Source: CAYWRZ01 sp964460845
GTDB lineage: Bacteria > Bacteroidota > Bacteroidia > Flavobacteriales_D > UBA2798
Direction of reading: 5' to 3'
Length of the DNA stretch: 64,000 nt
Assembly: GCA_964460845.1 (NCBI GenBank)
Contig: CAYWRZ010000012.1
Coordinates: 1-64,000 of the forward strand
Part shown: positions 52,483 through 60,692 of the stretch, piece after piece
Numbering within the stretch: position 1 is the first letter of the stretch
Layout of the letters: each line of letters starts with the position of its first letter
Program-made: the position numbers and the translations under genes
The notes under the pieces: model-generated
What the model was told of the DNA's origin: nothing
Databases searched by the model: none
What the model saw: the letters and a program-made list of their open reading frames with translations, nothing else

Positions 52483-54429
52483 TTATTTTCTCTTCTTGCC
52501 TTGCTGCTGTTGCTGACGTTGACGAGCTGCTTCTTCGAGGCGTTGCATGAATGCCGATTTCTTAGGCGACTGCGGCTTTTTACGGTTTTCATGAATGGTG
52601 GCCAGCAGTTTTTTCTCGTCGATAAACCATTTTTTAATAGCCCACATGATAATGAGCGAGAGAATGTTACCGATAAAATAATAGTAGGTCAGTCCCGAAG
52701 AGAAATTATTAAAGAAGAACAGCATCATGATGGGGAATACGTACATCATCACTTTCATACCGGGCATAGAGGTGTCCATTTGTCCGCTGTTCATACGGGT
52801 AATCAGAATGGTCGATACGCACATGAGCAGGGTAAAGAGGCTGACATGGTCGCCGTAGAAAGGAATGTGGAATCCGAGCTGGAGAATGGAATCGTACGCA
52901 GAAAGGTCTTCGGCCCAGAGGAAACTTTCCTGACGCAGCTCGATGGCGGCGGGGAAAAAGCGGAATACGGCGATCAGTACGGGCATCTGAATCAGCAGGG
53001 GGATACAGCCCGCCATGGGATTCACGCCCGAACGGCGGTAAAGTGCCATCACTTCCTGCTGTTTTTTCATGGCATCTTCTTTACCGTAACGCTTGCCAAT
53101 CTCTTCCACTTCGGGTTTCAGCACACGCATTTTAGCGCTCGATTTGTAGTTGCGGTAGGTGAGCGGCATAATAAGCAGCTTCACGATAATGGTCAGCAAC
53201 AGGATGATGATGCCGTAGTTCAGTCCGAAGCTTTCTAAGAAATTAAACACCGGAATGACAAGGTATTTGTTCACCCAGCCGAAGATTCCCCAGCCGAGGT
53301 TGACAATATTTTCCATGTCGTGTCCCATTTTTTTCAGCTCGTGGTAGTCGTTGGGACCGAAATAAAAACGCAGGGGCACTACCGTGTTACCCGAATTGGA
53401 ACTCAGGTTGAGGTTGGCTTCGTATCCTTTGATATAACGCCCTGAATTCAAGGTGTTGATAGCAATTTCGGAACCCTGATTACGGATGCCCTCGGGCGAA
53501 AAGATAATGGCCGAGAAATAGCTTTGTTTGAAGGCTACCCAGTTCGTTACGGTTTCGAGCTGCAGCTTGTCGGAGCTGGTCTCGCTCAGGTAGGAACGTC
53601 CTTCGCCATTGTATTTGTAGAACACCGAAGACACCATGCGCTCGTTGTCGATGAGCTTCTCGGTCGAAAGCATTTTCATCTGCCAGTTGAGCTCAATGCT
53701 TTGTACCACTTCCTGCGGAAAGCCTTTTACATCGACCTTAAAATCGAGTATGTAAGAATCACCGTGCAGGGTATAAATAAAATCGATGTATTGCTTCGTA
53801 CCGGTTGCTACTACATTAGAAGAGGCCAGTCGAAATACCAACGTAACTGAATCGCTTTTTTCTACGCTTTGGATCGTAGGAGCTATGGTACTGAAATAGA
53901 AATCGCTCGTTTGCAAACGCTGATCTTCAAAGAAAAAGCTAAGCGCGAGCGAAGAAGAATCTTCATCGAACAGCCTGAGGGGCACTTTTTCGCCTTTATT
54001 GACAAAATCCTTGTAGGTCTGATATTCTTTCAGCTCAACGTATGCGATGTGTCCGCCCTTGGAGCGGAAATATACTTTCAGCTTTTCGTTTTCGAGCACG
54101 TAAAGGGAGTCTTCGCCAATGGCAGCGGCTGCGAATGCGCCGTAACGGCTTTGCAGACGGGCGGTTTCCTGTGCGGTTCGCAGCGAATCGTTCGAAACGG
54201 TGGCTACGGTAGAATCCGTATAGGCTCCGGAAGCTTGTACGAGGGTGGTGTCGTTCGACGCGGGTTCGGCTTCCACTTCAATCGGTTTGGCTTTTTGCTG
54301 TGCCAGTGCGATGCTGTCGCGTGCTGCCTGACGGGCGCGTTCTTCTTCGACCGACGGTGTGTTCAGGTAAGTGAAAATGCCCAAAATGAGCGCAATCAGA
54401 ATCAGACCGATGACGGATTTCCTGTCCAT
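52483..54429 (-). CDS. yidC: Membrane protein insertase YidC
   Basis: The 648-residue inner-membrane insertase works with or without SecYEG. An N-terminal TM (VIGLILIALILGIFTYL) is followed by a large periplasmic domain to ~residue 350. The conserved C-terminal core has five TMs, including FNFLESFGLNYGIIILLLTI and the cytosolic hairpin YRNYKSSAKMRVLKPEVEEI, then MAGCIPLLIQMPVLIAVFRF with the catalytic-groove Arg region. The basic tail (KKPQSPKK to QQGKKRK) probably contacts ribosomes. Length is typical of the Gram-negative form. ATG 54429 was chosen; a perfect promoter lies just upstream. Confidence 0.96.
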   Translation of the reverse strand: MDRKSVIGLILIALILGIFTYLNTPSVEEERARQAARDSIALAQQKAKPIEVEAEPASNDTTLVQASGAYTDSTVATVSNDSLRTAQETARLQSRYGAFAAAAIGEDSLYVLENEKLKVYFRSKGGHIAYVELKEYQTYKDFVNKGEKVPLRLFDEDSSSLALSFFFEDQRLQTSDFYFSTIAPTIQSVEKSDSVTLVFRLASSNVVATGTKQYIDFIYTLHGDSYILDFKVDVKGFPQEVVQSIELNWQMKMLSTEKLIDNERMVSSVFYKYNGEGRSYLSETSSDKLQLETVTNWVAFKQSYFSAIIFSPEGIRNQGSEIAINTLNSGRYIKGYEANLNLSSNSGNTVVPLRFYFGPNDYHELKKMGHDMENIVNLGWGIFGWVNKYLVIPVFNFLESFGLNYGIIILLLTIIVKLLIMPLTYRNYKSSAKMRVLKPEVEEIGKRYGKEDAMKKQQEVMALYRRSGVNPMAGCIPLLIQMPVLIAVFRFFPAAIELRQESFLWAEDLSAYDSILQLGFHIPFYGDHVSLFTLLMCVSTILITRMNSGQMDTSMPGMKVMMYVFPIMMLFFFNNFSSGLTYYYFIGNILSLIIMWAIKKWFIDEKKLLATIHENRKKPQSPKKSAFMQRLEEAARQRQQQQQGKKRK

Positions 54430-54452
54430 GTATCCCAAAAATTTTAGAGGGG

Positions 54453-54482
54453 CAAAGATACTATATTATGCCAATTACTCAA
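54453..54482 (-). promoter_or_regulatory. Promoter of yidC
   Basis: Minus strand: TTG (54480-54482), exactly 19 bases, then TATCTTTG (54453-54460): a full match to TTG-N19-TAnnTTTG. Expected start near 54449, ~20 bases before the ATG. Confidence 0.85.
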
Positions 54483-54514
54483 TTTTACTTTATGAACGGT
54501 AAGCGTTTCAGGCT

Positions 54515-54545
54515 TTGTCTGATTGTGCTTTTTTCCTGATCTTTG
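54515..54545 (+). promoter_or_regulatory. Possible promoter of the TonB-like gene
   Basis: TTG (54515-54517), a 20-base spacer, then GATCTTTG (54538-54545), one mismatch from TAnnTTTG. It ends four bases before ATG 54550, so the mRNA would be nearly leaderless. Confidence 0.35.
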
Positions 54546-54549
54546 TACC

Positions 54550-55332
54550 ATGACCCCTGCGCGATTTTCCATTTTTCTGCGACAGTATCCTTATGTAATA
54601 GCTACTTTGCTGCTTCACCTGCTGGTGTTCCTGTATTCGCGTAATGCCGTGGTGGTCGAGGTGTATGAGCGGCAAACTCCCGGAAGCGAGACCATCGAGA
54701 TGGTATTTGTGCCCGATGTACAGGTGCCTGCGCAAGAAGATGCGGTTGTATCTAATGCCGAAGGAGAAGCCATAAGCAACCGGGCTTTCGACCTGGCCGA
54801 CAGTCGCGAAACGCGAACGGGGCGATACGATAGCCGCTTTAGCCGTTCGTCGGTCGATGATCAGGTGTACCGCGATCTGAAAGCCTTTGAACAGGCCGAA
54901 TTTGATAGACTGGCCGCTACTCGTGGCGAAAACGGAGGGAGTCAGGCCGGCGGAGAGTCGTCTGTAACTGCCCTGCCCGATAGGGTCTCGCGAGACCCGA
55001 ATACCACTGCCAACGGGCAGGCACAACCGACTTCTTCGGGGGCATTTAAAGGCCGAACCACCGCCACCTACGATCTGCCCGGAAGAAAAGACGAACGCCT
55101 ACCCATACCTTCGTACCGCTGTATAGGAAGCGGGGTGATAGTGGTGAAAATAAAAGTATCGCGTAACGGCAAGGTCACTTCGACGCGTATTGATGCCCAA
55201 CAATCGTCGTACAGCGAAGAATGTATGGAAAAAGACGCCCTGACTTTTGCCGCCCGCGCCAAGTTCAGCGCTTCTTCGACCGCCGCCGAACCGCAGGAAG
55301 GAACCATTACCTATACCTACGTAGCACAGTAA
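54550..55332 (+). CDS. TonB-like single-pass energy-transducer protein
   Basis: The 260-residue protein has a short cytosolic N-terminus, one TM (YVIATLLLHLLVFLYS, residues ~15-30), a ~130-residue acidic, Arg/Gly/Ser-rich linker in place of the Pro-rich TonB linker, and a C-terminal domain (residues ~190-260; GSGVIVVKIKVSRNGKVTST, then EEGTITYTYV-like end GTITYTYVAQ) that resembles the TonB C-terminal fold. TonB is the best guess, but no ExbB/ExbD lies nearby and the linker is unusual, so a related envelope protein is possible. It is divergent from yidC and upstream of ppk1. Confidence 0.6.
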   Translation: MTPARFSIFLRQYPYVIATLLLHLLVFLYSRNAVVVEVYERQTPGSETIEMVFVPDVQVPAQEDAVVSNAEGEAISNRAFDLADSRETRTGRYDSRFSRSSVDDQVYRDLKAFEQAEFDRLAATRGENGGSQAGGESSVTALPDRVSRDPNTTANGQAQPTSSGAFKGRTTATYDLPGRKDERLPIPSYRCIGSGVIVVKIKVSRNGKVTSTRIDAQQSSYSEECMEKDALTFAARAKFSASSTAAEPQEGTITYTYVAQ

Positions 55333-55380
55333 AAATCCGGCATATAGCGCGTGTCGGACTTGTATTCCGAATCGGCAGGG

Positions 55381-55410
55381 CTTAACTTTGAGTTAACCTT
55401 CGCTTAACCT
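55381..55410 (+). promoter_or_regulatory. Pho-box-like triple direct repeat before ppk1
   Basis: CTTAACTT (55381-55388), GTTAACCT (55392-55399) and CTTAACCT (55403-55410) are 8-bp direct repeats with exact 3-bp spacers (tga, tcg), hence an 11-bp helical period. This is the layout and nearly the sequence of the Pho box described for cyanobacterial SphR (YTTAAYYW repeats with 3-bp spacers) and close to the TTAACA repeats of Bacillus PhoP. A poor -7 box TATTTTAC (55414-55421) follows, six bases before the ppk1 ATG. Confidence 0.6.
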
Positions 55411-55426
55411 TCTTATTTTACCTTGC

Positions 55427-57520
55427 ATGGCTAAAAAAAAGAAAGACCTCATGGGCCAAAAGGCTGTAAAATTTGAAATCATTAACCGCGATCTGAGCTG
55501 GCTTTCTTTTAATGCCCGGGTCTTACAGGAAGCGGCCGACAACCGGGTTCCCTTGATCGAAAGGGTGCGTTTCCTCGGTATTTTTTCCAATAACCTCGAC
55601 GAGTTTTTCAGGGTGCGGGTAGGTACCCTCAAACGGATGAACGCACTCGATCACAAGTCGAAAAAAGAGCTGGGTTTTGATCCGCGTCGTATTTTGGATA
55701 AGATACACCAGACCGTGCTGGAACAGCAAAAAGAGTTTGACCGTATTTTTCAGCTTATCACCAAAGAGCTCGAAGAAAAAGGTGTTTTTCACCTCACCGA
55801 AACGGATCTTTCTCCGGCACAAGGTGAGTTTGTGCGGCGTTATTTCCACGATTCGGTGCGTCAAAACCTGTTTCCTATACTGCTCGATAAAAAAAGCAGG
55901 TTCCCCACGCTTCGCGACAAAGCCATTTATTTGGCGGTAAGAATGGGCTACAGCCACGACGAAACGGCGGCGCATTATGCCCTGATCGAAGTGCCTTCGC
56001 GTATAGTGCCTCGGTTTTTGGTATTGCCCAAAGAGGGAGACAAGACCTTTTTCATGCTGTTAGACGATGTGCTGCGCTATTGCCTGAAAGAAATTTTCTC
56101 CAATTTTGACTACGATACTTTCGAAGCTTATACCCTCAAAATGACCCGCGATGCGGAGCTCGATATTGATAACGACATCGCCCAAAGTTTCCTCGAAAAA
56201 ATTTCCAAAAGCATCAAAAAAAGAAAACAGGGCCAGCCTGTACGCTTTATTTACGACAGTAAAATGCCGAAAGAGATGCTGCAATTTATCAGCAGAAAAC
56301 TCAAACTTTCGGATGCTGAAAATATAATTGCCGGCGCCCGCTATCATAATTTTAAAGATTTTATCCGTTTTCCGGGTATCGATGCTTCGCTGCTCAACGA
56401 GCCCTGGCCACCGCTTTCGCACCGTATGCTGGCCGGACAACGCAGTTTGTTTGACGTGATTCGCAAAAAAGACGTGCTGCTCAGCTTTCCTTTTCATTCG
56501 TTCGATTACCTGATCGATTTGCTGCGCGAAGCGGCTATCGACCCGAGAGTGGTTTCTATTCAGATCAACCTGTACCGCGTGGGCGAAAAATCGAAAATTG
56601 TCAATGCGTTGATCAACGCGGCTAAAAACGGAAAACAGGTCACTGCCGTGGTGGAGCTACAGGCGCGTTTCGATGAAGAAAACAACATCAAGCTGTCGCG
56701 TAAATTGGAAGAAGAAGGCGTAAAGGTGATTTTCGGTGTGCCCGGCTTAAAGGTGCATTCCAAGCTGTTGCTCATTGCGCGGCGCGAGAAGAAAAAAACA
56801 CAGCTATACGCGCATATCGGTTCCGGAAATTTCCACGATAAAAATGCGCTGATCTACGGCGACCATTCCTTGCTTACTGCGCATACCCAACTGGTTACAG
56901 AGGTGCAGAAAGTGTTCGATTTTTTCAAGCGGAATTACGAGCGTGCCAATTTTAAGCACCTGCTCGTTTCTCCTTTTAATATGCGCAAACGGCTTACCGA
57001 GCTTATTCAGGAAGAGATTCGTCATGCGCGCGAAGGAAGACCGGCTTACATTTTACTCAAGCTGAATAACCTGGTCGATGAGGAAATGATCCGTAAGCTT
57101 TACCAGGCCAGTCAGTCGGGGGTGAAGATACAGCTTATCGTGCGGGGTATCTGCTCGCTGATTCCCGGCGTAAAAGGCATGAGCGAAAATATCGAAGCGC
57201 TGAGCATTGTGGATCGTTTTCTGGAACATGCCCGCGTATATGTGTTCGGCAACAACGAAAATGCGCTTATTTATTTGTCTTCGGCCGATTGGATGAGCCG
57301 GAATCTCGACGGGCGTATCGAGGTGGCGGTTCCCGTTTTTGACCCCGATATCAGACAGACACTGCTCGATATTTTGGCCATTCAGCTCAAAGGCACTTCC
57401 AAAGCTCGTATTATTGATCGCGCACAGCTTAACCGTTATGCGGGAGTACCCGGCAAGACGGCCTTTCGTTCGCAGTACGAAACGTATAAATACCTGCGTC
57501 AGAAACACGAAGAGGACTGA
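55427..57520 (+). CDS. ppk1: Polyphosphate kinase 1
   Basis: The 697-residue enzyme reversibly makes inorganic polyphosphate from ATP. The N domain has INRDLSWLSFNARVLQEA and SNNLDEFFRVRV. The catalytic PLD-like domains have KVHSKLLLI with His444 (aligned with the phosphorylated His435 of E. coli) and AHIGSGNFHDKNALIYGDH with H463, then LSSADWMSRNLDGRIEVAVP near the second His region. Length is normal (E. coli 688). It starts behind a Pho-box-like array. The ppx gene follows after 121 bases in the same direction. Confidence 0.97.
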   Translation: MAKKKKDLMGQKAVKFEIINRDLSWLSFNARVLQEAADNRVPLIERVRFLGIFSNNLDEFFRVRVGTLKRMNALDHKSKKELGFDPRRILDKIHQTVLEQQKEFDRIFQLITKELEEKGVFHLTETDLSPAQGEFVRRYFHDSVRQNLFPILLDKKSRFPTLRDKAIYLAVRMGYSHDETAAHYALIEVPSRIVPRFLVLPKEGDKTFFMLLDDVLRYCLKEIFSNFDYDTFEAYTLKMTRDAELDIDNDIAQSFLEKISKSIKKRKQGQPVRFIYDSKMPKEMLQFISRKLKLSDAENIIAGARYHNFKDFIRFPGIDASLLNEPWPPLSHRMLAGQRSLFDVIRKKDVLLSFPFHSFDYLIDLLREAAIDPRVVSIQINLYRVGEKSKIVNALINAAKNGKQVTAVVELQARFDEENNIKLSRKLEEEGVKVIFGVPGLKVHSKLLLIARREKKKTQLYAHIGSGNFHDKNALIYGDHSLLTAHTQLVTEVQKVFDFFKRNYERANFKHLLVSPFNMRKRLTELIQEEIRHAREGRPAYILLKLNNLVDEEMIRKLYQASQSGVKIQLIVRGICSLIPGVKGMSENIEALSIVDRFLEHARVYVFGNNENALIYLSSADWMSRNLDGRIEVAVPVFDPDIRQTLLDILAIQLKGTSKARIIDRAQLNRYAGVPGKTAFRSQYETYKYLRQKHEED

Positions 57521-57641
57521 TCGCTGTGTGAAAAGGGCTTCTTATCGTTTTATTTTTTAACAATTTCCGCAATTTATTCAGGAATTTCGGGCAGGCTGCG
57601 GTCGAAACTTTACTTTTAAAGCGCCAAAACCGAATTGTATT

Positions 57642-58529
57642 GTGATATACGCGGCAATAGACATAGGTTCCAACGCCGGGCGATTGCTCATTGGCGATGT
57701 GGGAGAGACGGAGGGATTTCCTGTCGTAAAGAAAATTTCGTTGACCCGGGTACCGCTCAGGTTGGGTGAAGACGTGTTTACCACCCGGAAAATCTCGCCC
57801 GTTCGTGTGCGGATGCTGATCAAAACCCTCAAAGCGTATAAGCTGCTGATGGAGGTGTACGGTATAGAGGTGTACCGTGCCTGTGCCACTTCGGCTATGC
57901 GCGAAGCTGAAAACCGGAAGGAAATTCTGGACGAGATCAGAAACGAAACGGGTATTAAGCTCGAGCTGATCGACGGAGATATGGAGGCGGAGCTTATTTT
58001 TTCTACCTTCTTTACCCAGCGTTTGGCGCGCGATAAATCGTATCTCTATATTGATGTAGGGGGTGGAAGCACCGAAATTTCGTTGCTCGAAAACGGCGAA
58101 AAAAAACAGTCGAAATCGTTCAAGATCGGCACCTTGCGTATTCTCAAAGGCAAGGTCGATGAAAAACGCTGGCTCGACCTGAAAGAATGGGTAAAAAGCC
58201 TCAATCCCGAACACCGCGAGATCATTGCGATTGGAACGGGAGGCAATATCAACCGTTTGCTCAAGATGAATCGCAGCGACGAGCACAACGAAATTCAGTA
58301 CAGCGATATCAAGCGATTACATGCTTACCTGAACTCGTATTCGGTCGAAGATCGCATTCACAAGCTGGGCTTACGTGCCGACCGGGCCGACGTGATCGTG
58401 CCTGCGGCCGATATTTACCTTTCGGTGATGCGCTACGCCGAAGTGAGTCAGATGTTTGTACCCAAAGTGGGCTTGTCGGATGGGATATTGTATGATCTTT
58501 ACAAAAAGAGACAGAAGAAAAGAGAATAA
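57642..58529 (+). CDS. ppx: Exopolyphosphatase / GppA-type phosphatase
   Basis: The 295-residue ASKHA-fold enzyme hydrolyses terminal phosphate of polyphosphate or pppGpp. It has AAIDIGSNAGRLLI (phosphate-1 loop), YIDVGGGSTEISLL (phosphate-2 loop) and IAIGTGGNINRLLK. It is short: only the two N-terminal ASKHA domains are present, without the HD-like C-terminal domain of E. coli Ppx. The start codon is GTG 57642. It is downstream of ppk1, the usual pairing, so storage and breakdown of polyphosphate are coupled here. Confidence 0.93.
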   Translation: MIYAAIDIGSNAGRLLIGDVGETEGFPVVKKISLTRVPLRLGEDVFTTRKISPVRVRMLIKTLKAYKLLMEVYGIEVYRACATSAMREAENRKEILDEIRNETGIKLELIDGDMEAELIFSTFFTQRLARDKSYLYIDVGGGSTEISLLENGEKKQSKSFKIGTLRILKGKVDEKRWLDLKEWVKSLNPEHREIIAIGTGGNINRLLKMNRSDEHNEIQYSDIKRLHAYLNSYSVEDRIHKLGLRADRADVIVPAADIYLSVMRYAEVSQMFVPKVGLSDGILYDLYKKRQKKRE

Positions 58530-58550
58530 TTTCTGTCCGAATATTTCTGA

Positions 58551-59831
58551 TCAATACCCATACTTCTCTTTCCAGCGGTTTCTCAGAAACTGCCGCAGCT
58601 CTTCTTCGCGCTTGTTCTTGCCCGGCTCGTAAAACACGGTACCTTTTAGCGCCTCGGGCAAAAATTCCTGTGCTGCAAAATTGCCTTCGTAGCTGTGTGC
58701 GTACTTGTATTCTTTGCCGTAACCTAGGTCTTTCATCAGCTTGGTAGGCGCATTGCGGATGTGCAAAGGCACGGGCTGATTACCGGTTTTCCGAACTGTT
58801 TCCTGCGCTTTGTTAATGGCGTCGTACGAAGCATTGCTCTTGGCCGAAGTAGCTAAGTAAATGGCGCATTGCGAAAGAATAATCCGCGACTCGGGCCAGC
58901 CTACCGAATTGACCGCCTGAAAAGTGTTGTTGGCGATCACCAGCGCCGTAGGATTGGCATTGCCTATGTCTTCCGAAGCAAGAATCAGCATACGGCGGGC
59001 GATAAACAAGGGATCTTCTCCGCCTTCGACCATACGTGCCAGGTAATACACCGCTGCATTGGGATCGCTGCCCCGAATAGATTTGATAAAGGCCGAAATA
59101 ATGTCGTAATGCTGCTCCCCGCCTTTGTCGTACAAGGCCAGGTTTTGCTGGATAATTTCTGATACAGCACGATTGTTGATCCGTATTTCTCCCTCGGGCG
59201 AGGCATTCACTACAATTTCGAGCGCGTTCAGCAGCTTGCGCGCATCGCCTCCCGAAATCATCAGCAAGGCATCGGTTTCTTCCAACACGATAGTACGCTG
59301 GCGCAAAATTTCGTCTTCGCGAATGGTGTTTTCGAGCAGTCCGATAAGCTGCTCACGTTCAAGGTGACGCAACACGTAAACCTGACAACGCGAAAGCAAA
59401 GCGGAGATCACTTCGAACGAAGGATTTTCGGTGGTGGCACCGATAAGCGTGATCCAGCCTTTTTCTACGGCTCCCAGCAGCGAATCCTGCTGCGCTTTGT
59501 TAAAACGATGTATCTCATCGATGAACAAAATAGGATTCTGTGCGCCGAACAAACCCTGACTTTTTGCCTTTTCGATCACTTCGCGCACTTCTTTTACCCC
59601 CGAGCTGATAGCGCTCAAGGTATAAAAAGGACGTTTCAGCGTGTGCGAGACAAGCTGCGCCAGGGTGGTTTTGCCCACTCCGGGAGGTCCCCACAAAATC
59701 ATTGAAGGGATATTTCCCGTTTGCAAGGCGTTGTACAATACCGAGCCTTTGCCTACAAGATGCTCTTGCCCCGTATATTCTGCAAGGCTTTTAGGACGCA
59801 TTCGTTCGGCTAGAGGGGCGGTACTTAACAT
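58551..59831 (-). CDS. rarA: Replication-associated recombination protein RarA (MgsA)
   Basis: The 426-residue AAA+ clamp-loader-like ATPase acts at stalled forks. Walker A GPPGVGKT is at 48-55, Walker B FIDEIHRFNKAQQD, sensor 1 GATTENPSFEVISALLSRC, and the C-terminal domain has RSIRGSDPNAA-type sequence (KSIRGSDPNAAVYYLARM) and the signature ASEDIGNANPTAL. The stop is 21 bases from the ppx stop (convergent), and the LytTR regulator gene lies just upstream on the same strand with 27 bases between. Confidence 0.96.
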   Translation of the reverse strand: MLSTAPLAERMRPKSLAEYTGQEHLVGKGSVLYNALQTGNIPSMILWGPPGVGKTTLAQLVSHTLKRPFYTLSAISSGVKEVREVIEKAKSQGLFGAQNPILFIDEIHRFNKAQQDSLLGAVEKGWITLIGATTENPSFEVISALLSRCQVYVLRHLEREQLIGLLENTIREDEILRQRTIVLEETDALLMISGGDARKLLNALEIVVNASPEGEIRINNRAVSEIIQQNLALYDKGGEQHYDIISAFIKSIRGSDPNAAVYYLARMVEGGEDPLFIARRMLILASEDIGNANPTALVIANNTFQAVNSVGWPESRIILSQCAIYLATSAKSNASYDAINKAQETVRKTGNQPVPLHIRNAPTKLMKDLGYGKEYKYAHSYEGNFAAQEFLPEALKGTVFYEPGKNKREEELRQFLRNRWKEKYGY

Positions 59832-59858
59832 GCAAAAAATTTAGACGCAGTAATGCCG

Positions 59859-60599
59859 TTAAAGTGAGTTGAGCGCTTCGAGCACACTATGGCGTTTGCG
59901 GGTCGATACGGGTACCTGCGAGCGATCGTTCATGACGAGGTATCCTCCGTCGGCTTTTACAAATTCGCGAATGTAGCCCGAGTTGACCAGGTGCGACTGG
60001 TGTACGCGCAGAAACTGGTGTTCTTTGAGCAGCTCTTCGTATTCTTTGAGTGTTTTGGTGACCAGCAATGCCGTGCCGTTCGAAAAGAAAAAACGGGTGT
60101 AATTCACATCGGCTTCGCAACGCACAATGTCGTTGATATTGACCACATGAATTTTATCGAGCGTATGGAGGGTAATGCGGCGCTGGGGTTTCGGCTGACG
60201 AATATGTTCCAGCAGCACACCAAGCGATTCTTTGGGCGTATGCCCCCTGCCCGAAACTTTTTCGACGGCCGCTTTCAGCTCTTCGGGATCGATAGGTTTG
60301 AGTAGGTAGTCGATCGCCGAATAGCGGAAGGCTTTCACTGCGTAGGCATCGGAAGCGGTAGTGAAAATGAGGTTGAATTTTATTTCACCTAAAATTTCTA
60401 AAATATCAAAACCGGAGCCGTCGCCCAATTGGATATCGAGAAACACGAGCGAAGGCTGCACCTGCCTGATCAATTTTGCGCCGTTGACCACGCTGTCGGC
60501 TTCGCCCAAAATTTCTACCTGCGGACAAACCGCAGCCAAATCGGCCCTGAGGTTTTCGCGCGATTCGGGACTGTCATCGACCAATACGGCTTGTAGCAT
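59859..60599 (-). CDS. LytTR-family response regulator
   Basis: The 246-residue two-domain regulator has a receiver domain with acidic D8/D9, phospho-acceptor D55 (LVFLDIQLGDGSG) and Lys in YLLKPIDPEEL. The C-terminal LytTR beta-fold DNA-binding domain (residues ~140-246) has ITLHTLDKIHVVNINDIVRC, the Tyr-Thr-containing NYTRFFFSN and FLRVHQSHLVNSGYI. The histidine kinase is not in the window. It lies just upstream of rarA on the same strand; a functional link is not implied. A TATTTTTG box is at 60619-60626. Confidence 0.93.
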   Translation of the reverse strand: MLQAVLVDDSPESRENLRADLAAVCPQVEILGEADSVVNGAKLIRQVQPSLVFLDIQLGDGSGFDILEILGEIKFNLIFTTASDAYAVKAFRYSAIDYLLKPIDPEELKAAVEKVSGRGHTPKESLGVLLEHIRQPKPQRRITLHTLDKIHVVNINDIVRCEADVNYTRFFFSNGTALLVTKTLKEYEELLKEHQFLRVHQSHLVNSGYIREFVKADGGYLVMNDRSQVPVSTRKRHSVLEALNSL

Positions 60600-60618
60600 A
60601 AGGCAATGGGATAAGGCA

Positions 60619-60626
60619 CAAAAATA
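60619..60626 (-). promoter_or_regulatory. Possible -7 box of the LytTR regulator gene
   Basis: TATTTTTG on the minus strand fits TAnnTTTG about 19 bases before the ATG. The -33 TTG is not evident. Confidence 0.4.
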
Positions 60627-60639
60627 AGCAATAATATTC

Positions 60640-60674
60640 CTTAAAAGAAGAAGGTCTGCCGCAGCAGACCTTCT
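60640..60674 (-). terminator. Terminator of glnN
   Basis: Minus strand: AGAAGGTCTGC / GCAGACCTTCT, a perfect 11-bp stem (60649-60659 with 60664-60674) with a 4-base loop, then TCTTTTAA, a short T-run. Confidence 0.8.
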
Positions 60675-60692
60675 GTACTAAAAAAGAATAGC

